This document shows, in pieces, positions 47,222 to 60,200 of a DNA stretch of 64,000 nt. The notes beneath the pieces were generated by a model, which saw only the letters and a program-made list of their open reading frames with translations, was not told the DNA's origin and did no database searches. The position numbers and the translations under genes are program-made. The stretch comes from Phaseolus vulgaris. Lineage: Eukaryota; Streptophyta; Magnoliopsida; Fabales; Fabaceae. The DNA is taken from assembly GCF_000499845.2 (NCBI RefSeq), contig NC_023754.2:30953869-31017868 (forward strand), given 5' to 3'. Within the stretch, counting starts at the first letter, position 1. The number at the start of each line of letters is the position of its first letter.

Positions 47222-50200
47222 ATGAAGGGGAAGAAGAAAACCATGCCGAAAAATGACCTTCCCGAAGAAGCTCCAATTCCATTCGAGAAGGTTCCTTCGC
47301 CATCAGTATCTGATTCCGACTCTGACTACGAGGTACTATCCATAACAGATTCTGAATTCATACAACAACTTTGTGTAACTGTGACTATGTACTAATGCGA
47401 TACGCGTTCTTGCGTGTTCTGGTTGTAGGACTCTTCTGCAGATGACGACGAATCTTCTGTCTCGCTCGATTCTCTATCTGAATCAGAATTGGAGGACGCT
47501 TCCCCTGAGAATGGTAGCTCCAGCGATTTAGAAGCTGCAGAAACTGAGTCTTTAGAAGCTGCAGAAACTGAATCTTCTCTTGACGAGGTAAACTACCTTT
47601 TGTTCTTAATAACCTAGCATGCTTTGCTAGAAGGCTGTATTGTTGTTGTTACCGTAGGTAATATGAGTAGAAGAAATCTTTGCAGGACATTGTCAATGGT
47701 GAAGGCAGTGGAAGTGAGGGCTCTGACCTCCATCAGCAAGGAGCTGAGAGTGACTCCTCCGAGGATGAGGTGATCACCTTCACTGTCTTCTAAAACAGGC
47801 GATTTTGCTTCATTCTATGAAGGTGAGTTATGCTTACATCGTTCCTGTCTCTTCTCTTTCGTAGGTGGCTCCTCGAAACACTATCGGAGATGTACCTTTG
47901 AAGTGGTACGCGGATGAACCTCATATTGGATACGACATAAAGGGCAAGAAGATTAAGAAAAAGGAAAAGCAAGACAAGTTAGATTCATTTCTTGCAAATG
48001 TTGACGATTCTAAGAACTGGTTAGTTTCATATGTCTGCGCTACTTATTTCCTTCATTTCAATTTCCATTATTGTATTCTTTTCTTCTCATAATGCTTGTA
48101 AACACCTACACTCAACATTCCATCCATTTACTCAGTACACGCAGAGAGTATGTTACTCAGTATATATCATATTTTCTTTGAGTTGTTACATTTGGTATCC
48201 TTTGTAGTATGTTAAAGGCTAAAATTTGAACAAGCACTCTTAGTTTTTAATCCCGATTCTCCTGAGCAGAACAGTTTACTATACATAAAAGAAGGTAAAC
48301 TGGATAATTTTGAATATAATAAATAGTGAAGAACTCTCATATGAAGCTGGGGAAAATAGCCAATCATTTCTTCAAAATGGGTTCAACCAAATGCACACTA
48401 AATATGTCTAACAAAGACTAAAAGTGAAAAGATAGCTAGAATCCTGCATAAGGTAGTTTAAACATCTATGAGGAAGTGGTCCTGAATAATAACCTAGAGT
48501 GCTTCTTTGGAATGGAGATATCCTCTAACACAAATCTTTGATGTTTATTTGGAGTTATTATTATTACTACTGTTATTATTCTTGCTGGAGATTCTACATC
48601 AATTATATATGACCAAATTCTAATATATAAACGAGTGCAAATCACATTTTATCCACTTTCATAAGATGTTAATATCCTAGCCTATCCTAGCAAGTTTTAT
48701 TGAGCATGTTGTGCCACCTATAGATATCGAGTTCCACTGATGTTCAGTCGACATGAGGGAGTCTATTGAATATACCACGTCAATTAGAGATATGACATAG
48801 TATATAAATGTCTGCAAACCTCATCATACAAATCACTTTCTAATAATTCTAATGCCAAAGCATTGATCAAGGCTCACAATGACATGTTATGTACAGACTA
48901 ACAGATTCTTATGAATCTGATAAGATAAAACACAAACTAAATCTAATTGAAGCTACTGGAAATCTAAAGATCTAGCAAGTTCAAAAGATAAAGTCAAATC
49001 CATATTTAGGATGAAATTCCCAAATACACATTTAAATTCCTTAAGTGTTAACTAACTAGTTGACAGCCCAGTTGATATAACTGATAGAGGCAGGGCTCCT
49101 GTTAGAACAGTTGATCACTTGGGGGTTAGTTCAATGACCTGAGAGGCAGGGGTAGATTCATAGCAAAGCATCTCAAGGTAAAACTATCACTTTGGATTGA
49201 CAATTGAGCGGCCTCACCGTGCTGTTGATTTTGCACAGATCATAAAGGTGGCATTTGGTTTTTTAGCCAATCTTACCCATGGAAAAGTCTTGTCATCATT
49301 TCTGTAAAGAGTTCAATCAAACAGCAATTCTCATGATCAGGACATATAGTTTAAGAACCAGAAACTTTTTCTGTGTTTAATTTTTTTAATTTTTTCTATA
49401 TTGGGCACTTGGTGTTGAACTTTTCTAGTTTATTAATATTACTTTCCTTTTAGAAGGCATATTTGATTTGTCTACATTCTTAAACATTTAAGGCGGAAGA
49501 TCTATGATGAGTACAATGATGAGGTAGTTGAGCTGACAAAAGATGAAATCAAACTTGTCCGTAGACTGCTCAAGAATCAGGCACCACATTCTGACTTTGA
49601 TCCGTATCCGGTAAGTGTTAAGTTTCCGTCTTATTTTAATCCTTTAATGTGCACAGTTTTGTTCCTAATTTCATCTCTCCAATGTAATATCCAGGATTAT
49701 GTTGACTGGTATAAATGGGAAGATTCCAAGCATCCATTGTCTAATGCTCCTGAACCAAAAAGAAGGTTTATTCCTTCAAAATGGGAAGCTAAAAAGGTAA
49801 TAATTCCTTTGTTAGCTAGTGTGAAAAAATTCTGTCTAGACAATGAAATGCATTTTCTTATCACTCTTAAACTTCCATGATTGTACAGGTTGTAGAGTAT
49901 GTTAGAGCAATTCGTAAGGGAACAATTACTTTTGACAAACCAAAAGAGGAAGATGGTCCATATCTCTTGTGGGGAGATGATTCTGGTTCAACAGAAAAAT
50001 CAAATCACTTGGCTTACATTCCTGCCCCAAAGCAGAAATTACCGGGTATTAACCTTGACTTTCATTTTTGAGTTCCAAAATCTATGAATATATAATATTT
50101 GTTTTGCTTCTGATTTTGGTGTATCTTCATGGTTGATAATATAACTTCTCTTCCTTTTGTAGGCCATGATGAGTCTTACAATCCGCCTTTAGAGTACATT

Positions 50201-53200
50201 CCAACCCAAGAAGAGATAAATTCTTATCAATTGATGTTTGAGGAAGACCGTCCCAAGTTTATTCCAAAAAGGTACTTTGTCTCAGGGCAAACGTTCTCCC
50301 TCCTTTCTAAAGTATTGAGCTAATAAATGTAACTTTGGTCAGGTTTACATCCATGAGGAGCATCCCTGCATATGAGAATGCTATGAAGGAATCCTTTGAA
50401 CGTTGTTTGGACCTGTACTTGTGCCCTCGAGTTCGGAAGAAACGCGTGAGTGAAATATCTGTCAAAGAATTAATTTACTGATTTTATTTTTTGCTGCGAG
50501 TCTGTGTATAGTATAATTGGTATAATTCGTTCACTGTTTCTTTTCTTTGTGTTTTAGCTTAATATTGATCCTGAAGCTTTAAAGCCGAAGCTTCCGAGTC
50601 GAAAGGAGCTCAAGCCTTATCCTACAACATGCTATATTGAGTATAAAGGCCATGAAGATGCTGTTACATCAATTTCCGTCGAAGCTTCAGGGCAATGGAT
50701 GGCTTCAGGTATGAATGTTGATGATATATATTGCTGTCTCAATTAAGGAGGGATGAAGATGGGTCTCTCATTTTTCTGCTTTCTGCTCAGGTTCAAGTGA
50801 TGGAACTGTCCGTGTCTGGGAGGTTGAAACTGGCAGATGTCTTAGGCAGTGGGACGTTGGTGAAGCTGTTAGCTGTGTTTCCTGGAATCCTCTGCCTGAT
50901 ATGCATATTCTAGCTGTTTCTGTGTAAGTCTGATTTCATTGGCTATTAAGATTCATATACTTTTTGTTCTAGAAAATTCTTAATTTTTATATACGCCTTG
51001 ATTGTGAAAATAAATCAATGGTAAATATTTTATTTAGGGGACAAGATGTACTTCTACTGAACACCTGTTTGGGGGATGAAGAATTGCAGAACCGGATTAA
51101 GGAGCTTCTCTGGATTGACTCATCAACAGCATCAGATGACTCTGGTCAGTGCTGTTGTCACTTATTTGGTTTTAATCTAAACATTCAATAGAAGGCTCCA
51201 AGAGATCCAAACTCTCAAGTTGGCCTTTGAACCCCGACTGAACTTTTAATTGAAAGGGGAGATCAGCTTAAAATTTAAACCTCACTTGGGTCAATGTTGA
51301 TTTGTTATTTATATCAATGCTTATAATGTTTTATGTCCCATACTGGTGGTTTTTATTTATTTTTATTTTCTAATCATGCCCGAGTTTGCAGGTGATAAAG
51401 CACCTAGTGTAAGCTGGCTTAAAGATGACAAACATATGGGTTTAAGGTTAAGGCACTTCAAGGTATTTTCAAGTCTGTCTCCATTTCCATTTTGGTTTGC
51501 TTGTTGATTGACTTTCTGTAGTAGTTCGATTAAACATTTGTAGATTTGTTTTTGCAGACTGTTACTGCTGTAGAATGGCACCGGAAAGGCGACTACTTTT
51601 CAACAGTGATGCCAACAGATATCCTTTTTAAGTGTTTCCTATGAGCTATTTATGCATACCTCATTTTTCATTGGTTTTTTGCTTTACAACAATGGCCACA
51701 TGTCTCTGGTGATGATTGCTTATGATTTTTTCTTTATTTATATTTTTGTTATACTGTTGACTTTTTTATTTTTGGGGGTATGCACATAAATGTGCACGTG
51801 CTTGCATTACACATATTAGTGCAATATATCTTGATGGTAATCTTATTTTGTTCAACACAGCACAAGGCATGGCTGGCTTTTGACTTCAATTAGCACACAT
51901 ATAACCTTTTAGACTTGAGGTGCTATTTGTCATGTTATCCCACCTGTTGCATGCCATGTATCATTAATGGCTGTGTTTAGTATGTGTGTTCTTTATCTGT
52001 GGAACTTACTGGAAACAAACTGTACTCAACTATTGATTACCAACTTTTTAGCTGATTTATTTCCTTGAGTGAATGAAATGAAATTTATAGGGATATAAAT
52101 ATACTAAACTAAGGGTTGGTTGGTTTTTTCCTTGACAATTTCCTTACGTGAGTCCAGAGCAGTTTTGATACACCAGTTATCCAAGAAGCTTACACAAAAA
52201 CTTCCTTTCAAGTTACGTGGACTTGCTGTTAGGTCAACTTTCCATCCATCCCGTTCCATCTTTTTTGTTTGTACAAAAAAGAGTGTCCGTGTGTATGATT
52301 TATTAAAGACTAAGGTCATAAAAAAGCTTGATACTGGGCTTCGTGAAGCCTCATCTATTGCAGTTCATCCGGGAGGTATGATTATTGTTATAAAATTATA
52401 TTGTAATCACTTCCTCTTCTACTCATAAAATGCAGAAAATTACATATCATAATTGTTTATCTGTATGCATTTCATGCAGGTGATAATTTAATTGTGGGTA
52501 GCAAAGAGGGCAAGATGTGTTGGTTTGACATGGACCTTTCATCGAAACCATATAAAATTCTTAAGTAAGTATTTTTTTTTATCTGCTAATTGAAGGCAAT
52601 GCAAACTCGTTACATTTTTTTTTTGCCAGAGTAGCTCTCTGCTTGCTAATGCACAACTTTTTATATAGTACGAACTATAGAGCTTTCTGAATGGAGGAAA
52701 TAATTTACCTTAGGTAGAAACAGTAAGAAGTTGATTGACCTGTGGGAAGTTCTATTTGTATTTTAAACTATACTTTGGTTACCAATTTGTGTGATAACAG
52801 ATTAGAAAATTAGCTAAGGAAGTGAATGTCAACTTATGTTGATGTTATATTATGGTAATAGCTCCTGCACCCTCATTATTTGAGTTTAAAATATAATTTC
52901 CTGTTAAATTGTTAAAGTTATTGTTTGAACTTTTAAATTTATTACAACATGATGAGTTCACTTTGTGTTAGCAAGGCCAATTCATGTATATAGGTTCAAA
53001 ATCTCATTATTTGAAAAACTAAACTAACAGGGTGTAGAGAACATAAACAGAACTATGGGTTATTTTTGTATTGGTTAATGAGCTTTTAGTTATTTGTAAA
53101 TAATTTGGTAAGAAACCTCATTTTCTGTTTTAATGTCTATACACAGATCAGTTTTAATAATTTTATTGTTTCAGGTGTCACCCAAAAGACATCAACAATG

Positions 53201-54043
53201 TCATCTTTCACCGCTCGTATCCCTTATTTGCTTCATGTTCAGATGACTGCACTGCATATGTTTTTCATGGAATGGTTTATTCTGATCTGAATCAAAATCC
53301 CCTTATTGTTCCTTTGGAAATTCTCCGTGGTCATACCAGTTCAAATGGGAGAGGTGAGACTTTGGCTATTTATGATATTTTTATGTTAATAAATTTTAGG
53401 TCCAAATTATTTTTTAAAAGTTCAGACCAACTTTAAAAATACGGGTCAAGTGTTTTAACTATCAAATCAGTTTAGGATAGTACGATCAAAGGAGCCAAGA
53501 TGTTGTAGCCTTGTATAGGAAGGGAAAAAAACAAGGCAAGCATTTGAAAACTATAAAATCAGATTAGGATAGTACTTGGTAGGAGGATCAAAATATCCAA
53601 AATATAGGATTTTTTATAATGGCATGGTCTTGTCTACATATAAATGGGATTATCGTGATACTACTTGCTGCTTTGGTTCTAGATGATTGATTCATTAGCT
53701 AGGCAGCAAAAAATAAAAATAAACATTCTCTGAATGATTCATCCAACCAACCAATTGATTGGCCTTAGTTTTCACCTTTACGTCATATGGTCTTTGTAGA
53801 TGTAATTTGTTGACATGGTTGCCATTATTTGATAAACCAACCCTGAGTGTGTGGTTGATGGTTGCCCATTGTACATATTCTTATCTGACAATGCATTCAA
53901 TAATTACATACATGCTAAATACTTCTTCATCTTACTTGGAAGTTGTCTGCATTGCAGGGATACTGGACTGTAAATTTCACCCTAGACAGCCATGGTTATT
54001 TACAGCTGGTGCTGATAAACTGATCAAACTTTATTGTCATTAA
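47222..54043 (+). CDS. BOP1: Ribosome biogenesis protein BOP1 homolog (WD40)
   Basis: Eighteen coding exons: 47222-47332, 47429-47587, 47686-47769, 47865-48019, 49493-49610, 49695-49796, 49889-50045, 50163-50271, 50343-50445, 50558-50708, 50791-50923, 51038-51144, 51392-51462, 51558-51618, 52148-52375, 52480-52564, 53175-53353, 53958-54043. They give 732 aa. BOP1 forms the PeBoW complex with Pescadillo and WDR12 in the nucleolus and is needed for 27S/32S pre-rRNA processing and 60S subunit formation. The N-terminus is basic then highly acidic (Ser/Glu/Asp), with an in-frame 24-bp duplication (47528-47575; LEAAETES twice). The BOP1NT domain begins near [11 protein letters not shown] (about 123), includes [11 protein letters not shown] and [13 protein letters not shown], and runs to about 390. 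WD40 repeats follow, from [13 protein letters not shown] (about 416) through [16 protein letters not shown] to the final [15 protein letters not shown]. Intron 14 is a U12-type AT-AC intron; the rest are GT-AG. Confidence 0.96.
47528..47575 (+). repeat. 24-bp in-frame tandem duplication in BOP1
   Basis: Two adjacent near-identical 24-bp units encode LEAAETES twice in the acidic N-terminal region. The units differ at one base (gag/gaa), so the duplication is recent. Confidence 0.85.
51619..52147 (+). other. U12-type AT-AC intron of BOP1 (intron 14)
   Basis: The intron begins ATATCCTTTTTAAG, an exact match to the U12 AT-AC donor, and ends ...tttccttAC before GTGAGTCCAGAGC. A branch-site match TTCCTTGAC lies at 52128-52136, with the predicted branch adenosine 12 nt before the acceptor. 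Joining 51618 to 52148 yields ...[16 protein letters not shown], the conserved WD40 reading. No GT-AG pair gives that reading. Confidence 0.92.
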
Positions 54044-57000
54044 TATAAATACGGAAATACAGGCGTGTGATTGGCGGATAAAATCTAGGATGGTGGCGAC
54101 CAATTTTGTTCCTCATTTCTTAAATAGAAAGCACTACAAGGCAAAATGAAGGGCACCCGAGTAGTGAGTTTATTGCTTTTTTTTTTGGACTGTTTTTGTT
54201 TTCCACACATCTATTTGTCTTTCTAAAATTTTTAGCCGAAATATCACTCCTGGAATTCATATCCACAAAAACCTCTCGCGGTTGGAATAGAACTGCAATT
54301 TTGATGTAACATGTTAGGCATGAGAAACCAATTATTCCAAAATTTTAGGGGGATTGAATATGGCATTCTGTTTGGTTGTATTATAGTTAAAAAAAACATC
54401 GAGTAATGCTGTTTACAGTTTGTGTACTTAAGAAAATGTCAATTACTCAGTTTGCAGTTTCGACGGTGTAGTGAGACTTCTCGCAAAAGAAATGAGCCCA
54501 ATTATTTCCGTCTTATGAAACATGAGAGGGTATTTCTTCCTGCACCCGGACATTTTTCTTCTTGCACCCCTATATTTTTTCTTCTTATATCCTTACATTT
54601 TTCTTTCTTTCTGCATCCCTACATTTTTCTTCCTGCACCTGTACATTCTATGCAATACCAGAATAAGGGGTAAAATGTGTTTGTGTTTTGGAATAGGAAA
54701 TCTGGGAGTCAAAAAATTATTTCAGAATATTTTGTTCAGAACATATTTTTTTAATTTTTGAAATGGTAAATCTGGAATTCATAATTTTTTTTAGAAAATA
54801 GGTTCTGAAAAGAGAAATCCGGAAGACATTTTTAAAAGGGTTAAAATAGTCTTTTCTGAAAATGATCGGTGTAGGAAGTCATTTGGGGGTGCAGGGAGAA
54901 ACAGCCAACATAAGAAATGAGGCCACTACTAAATTTATTTTATTGCTTAAGCTCTGCGTAATTTTCTTTAAAATTGCGTTGCAGTAATTGCTCTAGTAAT
55001 CATGCTTGTATTTTTGTATTTAACATTCACGTTGCCAAAGGGGGCTTCTTACTCTTCTTTGCGTAAAGTTTTACATCGTGTTAACAAAGTTCAATGACAG
55101 CATTATATCAAATGATTGTTCTGAATGAAGAAAATTCACAATTTTGCTTATGAAAAATGGGGGATTAACTAAAATTTATTTTAGAATCGAGTAATCTGAA
55201 GGAGTAAGGTGTAACTCGATTATTATGCATGTGCATTCTTCATTTCTCAGTGGTAGCCTGATCAACATTGCATTAAAATAGAAGTAATGTGTTAGGATAT
55301 ACGGAGTTCATGAAGATAATTAGAATATCAATGGATTAGTTTGTTGGTTGGAGGGTTGATTAAATATAATAGGGGAAAATCTTTTTTGTTATTATAAATT
55401 GACCATTGGTTCTTTTTAAAGGGAAAATCTTCAATACAAAATTTTCTTGATGTAGAATTACTAAAAAAGCAAGATGGAGATTTAACCATCAAGATGGGTG
55501 GAACATCAATGACTTAAAAGTTCTTGAAGGCCCATTTGTTGAGCGAACCTTTATCATTAACCTTAATTGCAGGCAATTTCTCCCCTCACCATATCATTTA
55601 AGATATGCGCCTAACACAATTTAAAACTCAATATTGGCTTCATTTTTGTTTACGGATACAAAAATATGAAAGTGAATGTATATTCTCCATAAGGTAATTT
55701 TCATATTTTATTTAAGTTTCTGGATGGTTATATTCATAATGAAGTTAAGAATTCTGGATTTTCATATTGAGAATTATGTGCAATAAATGGTGTTAAAGAT
55801 CGAGACCTGAAATTCATTTATATTTGCTTACGAATCTTATATCTGGAAGGTCATTTATGTTGTCCAGATAAATTTCCGGATGATGAAATCCATAAGTAAC
55901 ATTAGTTGTGGACTTTGTATTTGAAATTTTGTGATTTGACTTACGAATTTAAATATTTGGAAAATAAAAAAAAAAATTATTAAAGACAATATGAATATTT
56001 TTCTTGAGTATGTTGGGTGCCGATTTGAAGATATGTTGCAGGGAGAATGAGCCTTAATTGCATCTGTGATTGATAGGTTGGTAATGGAGCCAAAAGTGAA
56101 GCTTAAGAGGTAGTGATGTTATACTCCCATGGCTAAAAAGCAACACAATGCTTTCAATAAAGGTAAAATCCCCAACTTCCATCCAACCTTGGGACAAGTT
56201 TGAAGAATCATAGAAGACACACATTTTTTGTTATTGTAAATTAAGAACCGACACATTGAGAAATGAGGGCAAAAGTATTTGTATCCACAAAAATATCCTT
56301 AATTTTAAATAAAAATAATGTATTCGGAAGTTATTTTTTCTGAATATGTTTTCAGATTTTCTTTTGGAACGTATTTTTTTCATTCCAAAATTATTTACTG
56401 GAATGAAATTTTGATTTTTGTTCAATAATCTATTTTGCATTTGCTTTTTTTTAAAAAAAGTATTTTTTTCAATTTTAAATTTTAGATTTTCATTTACGAA
56501 ATGAAGGGTATTTTGGAAAAATTAAAATGTATAGAACCAAGTGACAATTGAAACGTGAATTTGAACAACATTGATTCATTTTTCACAATTGAAACGTGGA
56601 TTTGAAGTTTAAGACACAATGAAATTGAGAGTTATGAACTGTCTAATCAGCTGAATGCACATTTTGAATCAGGACCACTTAACACTTCATTTTACTTAAC
56701 TAGGAGGATGGATGAAAAAAAAAAGATGGTTGATGGAAAGTGAAAAGAGAAATAATTTGAAAAAAAAAATGATAAATTAAATACTATTTCTCATTTATTT
56801 CTACTTATTTACCTTCTCATCTCTGTTCAATCTAACAACTCTGTTTTTTCATTTATTTTCATTTCACCTCTTTCTCTCTTATCAAAGAAACTACACTGTG
56901 GACAATATTAGAAAAATATATATATTCAGCCACTTTATTGTTTAAAAGAAAATATATATTTGAAAGAGTAAAATATTGTTTGTTTGAATGTTTAATATGA

Positions 57001-57295
57001 AAGTTTTTATTAAAAAAAATAAAATTGTTTGATTGAAAACCTGGTTAATGGAAGTACAAAAATATCACGATTTAAAACATTAGTTAGAAACATAACAAAT
57101 AAATTAAACTATAGTTTGATTACAATAGCAGAACCTTCATCCACTGTAAAAGCGTGTGAATATCGATTTTCATAGTAAAAAAACATTTGACAACATATAC
57201 TATACATCACATGTAACACTTTATTTGTGTTAGTGTTGTACATGAAAAATTACAAGAATGCCATGGTAGTTCTATTCTTCTTTGGAACTAAACTA
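54044..57295. other. Intergenic between BOP1 and NFU
   Basis: BOP1 3' UTR first, then AT-rich DNA. A possible foldback-type repeat lies at 54526-54905. Between 55300 and 56540 are scattered 'ctggaattcata'-like words but no gene. The last few hundred bases before 57296 are the 3' side of the minus-strand NFU gene. Confidence 0.45.
54526..54905. repeat. Possible foldback/MITE-like repeat
   Basis: The left end, tatttcttcctgcacccgga, is mirrored on the opposite strand at the right end, where the sequence reads tgtttctccctgcaccccca inward from about 54905. The left arm (54534-54650) also has four imperfect tandem units of about 27-30 bp built on 'cttcctgcacccctacattttt'. No target duplication is clear. 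Confidence 0.45.
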
Positions 57296-60200
57296 TCATA
57301 AAAGCTGAACAGCTGCTATGACAGGTATTTTTTCTCGCAATTTCTGTGTAACAGCTACACGCACGGTCATGACACTAGCAGCGGGGCCTGTGATTCTGAC
57401 CTTTACTATTGGCTCATCAATGGCCACCAATTCAAGAGTTCCATCAGCAGCCCCTACCAAGTAGGGCCTTATTTCCTCAAGAACCTGAACCAGTAAATAA
57501 AAACATTAAATTCTTCGAACATTTCACTTCATCCTAATGTTACAGAAATTACATGATTCATTTAACAGTCTTGCTTCATATATAATGACATTATTTTTCA
57601 TACAATGACTTAAAAAGATAGAATAAAGTTCTTTTGTCCCATTTCTTACAATCAGTAAATAAGAATGTCAGGTATTGACAGATATACAGCACTTTCAATA
57701 CAACCAACGAAAAGAAACATAAGCTTACTATGATCTTAGACCAGTCTCAATAACCACAATCCTATGCATATAAGATACGAAAAACAACATGTAACGGTTT
57801 AACAACCTAGCGGGATAAAGCATCTTTCTTATACTGAAATTCAGAGCTTGATATTGAGGCCTAAACCTCCTTTTAACAGCTAGTAGTTAAACAGAAATCT
57901 CTTTCCATCAAATAAACAGTGTACAGAATTGAGCAACATCTAAGGTAAAGACTTCCATTCCATGTACAATTGATTTTGTATCAAATTGACGGGAGTCACA
58001 GGAGGGGGGTTTGGTTTCTAGCTAAACCACCTTTTGCTTGGAAGGTCTTGATGTGTGTAAATTTTTACTAAACTTATCAACAAATAGCTAAAGCATTCTT
58101 CACGAGAAATGTAACTTTTTCCCATATGGTTTGAATTCCACAGATGATTTCCATCTCTAACGTGTTTACAGTGTAATTTATATTAGTTACCAACATTTAT
58201 TATTCATTTATTTTTTGTTAGATTTGTATACCAGCTGTATTGTTTCGAAGAAATCCCAAGAAACATAAAAAAAAAAAACTATACAATTTTATCCCCCTTG
58301 GGTGATTTTTTTTGTTCAAATAGGTCCCACTCAATCACTATTTGCATATTCATATCCTCTACGATGTACTGTTTCCCTCGCAAGTCCCTTGCTGTATGAG
58401 CACACCTGTACTTGTGTGTAGCCATTTGAGAAAATAAAATATTCTTCAAGTTTTCTCAACAAACAACAAAGAAATCATTTGAAATATGAATAATCCAGGA
58501 GAACCAGTGAAGTATATATATAATCTTCATAGAACACAGAACTAACCTTTTCTATGTTTTCTTCATTAAGCTCAAGACCAGTTTCTTCATCAGCTATTGG
58601 TTCAACTGCCACTATTTCAGGGATCTTCTCCATTAATCGACGCTCAATGCCCATTTTCATTGTTGTAACAGAACTCGGACAAGAACCACATGCTCCCTGT
58701 AGTTTCAACCGCACAACATTGCCATCAATTTCATGTAAAGCCACATTTCCACCATCTGCAATGAGATACGGTCGAATTTCATCCAATACACTTTCTACAT
58801 TTTCAGCCGTTAATGGAAGCTCCACTGCTGGATTCGGAGTAGCAACACATTTTACTGCTCAAGCATAAAATTAACATGAGATTCGGTTTCCCAATTGTCA
58901 TATAAACAAAAAGTCTGAAGCTGAATTTGAAATTAAAGGAAGCTGTTGAGACTGTGCCTAGAATAACTGCAACATAGATGTTTTTTATTCAATTTGTTTT
59001 TATATTTAATTGTGTAGATGTTTTAGTTATTGAAGATCTGATCATAATTTACCAATATTTATGTAAAAAAATGTGGGATATTATGATATGCAGTTACTTT
59101 CCTGCTCTATTAAATGAGCAAATCAATAAAGTATAAATCATTTTCTCCAATTATATTATACATCTTTTAATTTATTGAGTGTTATTTCAGCAACAAATTG
59201 GTATCAAGATCCTCTTTCTCTCACGGATGTGTGAGCTGAGAGAAATACCAATGGAGGGATATGAGTTATGAGCTACAAGGATGATCAGACATATTGAAGC
59301 ATTGGATCTTTGCGAGGCAGTAGAAAAAAATTAAGATGTTCTTGAGTTTCCCGAAAATCCAACCGTGGCTCAAATGAAATGTCATAAGGAGAGGAAGACA
59401 AAAAAGGAAAAGGAAAAAAATTGTCTTGTTTCTTCTATGTCAAAATTTATTTTTAGAAGAATTATGAATTTCAAAGAGATTTGAGATTATCTCAAGAAAG
59501 AATCCTCCTCTGTGAAAGAAGCAAAGGCATGCAAGTGCTTAACTTGGCTAAAGAATTCAAGATGTAGAGCATGAAGGAGACAGAAACAATTAAAAGCTAT
59601 GTTTATCAGATGAAGAGTATAGCAAATAAAGTGCAACTTCACAGGAGGCCCTTTCCAGATGTAAAAACTGTTCATAAAAGTCCAGGTGAAGCTACATTAT
59701 ATGTGAAAATGACAGGTGAATTAATTATAGTTTCTATTTATGTTGATGACCTCTTTGTGCCAGGCTCTAATGAAAAACTAATGATGGAGTTCAAAGGTAA
59801 AATGCTCCAAATGTCTGAGATGACAGATCTTGGTTTAATGTCATTTTTTCTGGGAATGAAGATAAAACAAGAAAAATACGGAGTCTTGATATGTCAAAAA
59901 AATATGCAAAAGAAATTGAAGAAGTTTTACATGGAGAATTGCAAAAGCATTGATACACCAATGAACCAACATGAAAAATTGAGCAGAGATAATGGAGCTG
60001 AAAGGTAGATGAATATCATTACAAAAATATAATTGGTTGCCTAATGTATCTTACTGCAACAAGACATGATATCATGTTTCCAGAATTGTGGGATATGTTA
60101 AGGGAACTATAAATTATGGCATTGAGTTCACTAACTCTCAAAATTTTCAATTTCAAGGATATTCTGATAGTGACTGGGTTGACTCTGTTCATGACATGAA

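Noticed and set aside
49060..49240. tRNA- or SINE-like sequence in BOP1 intron 4
   Set aside because: Some words resemble plant SINE boxes, but no A/B box pair or tRNA fold could be made.
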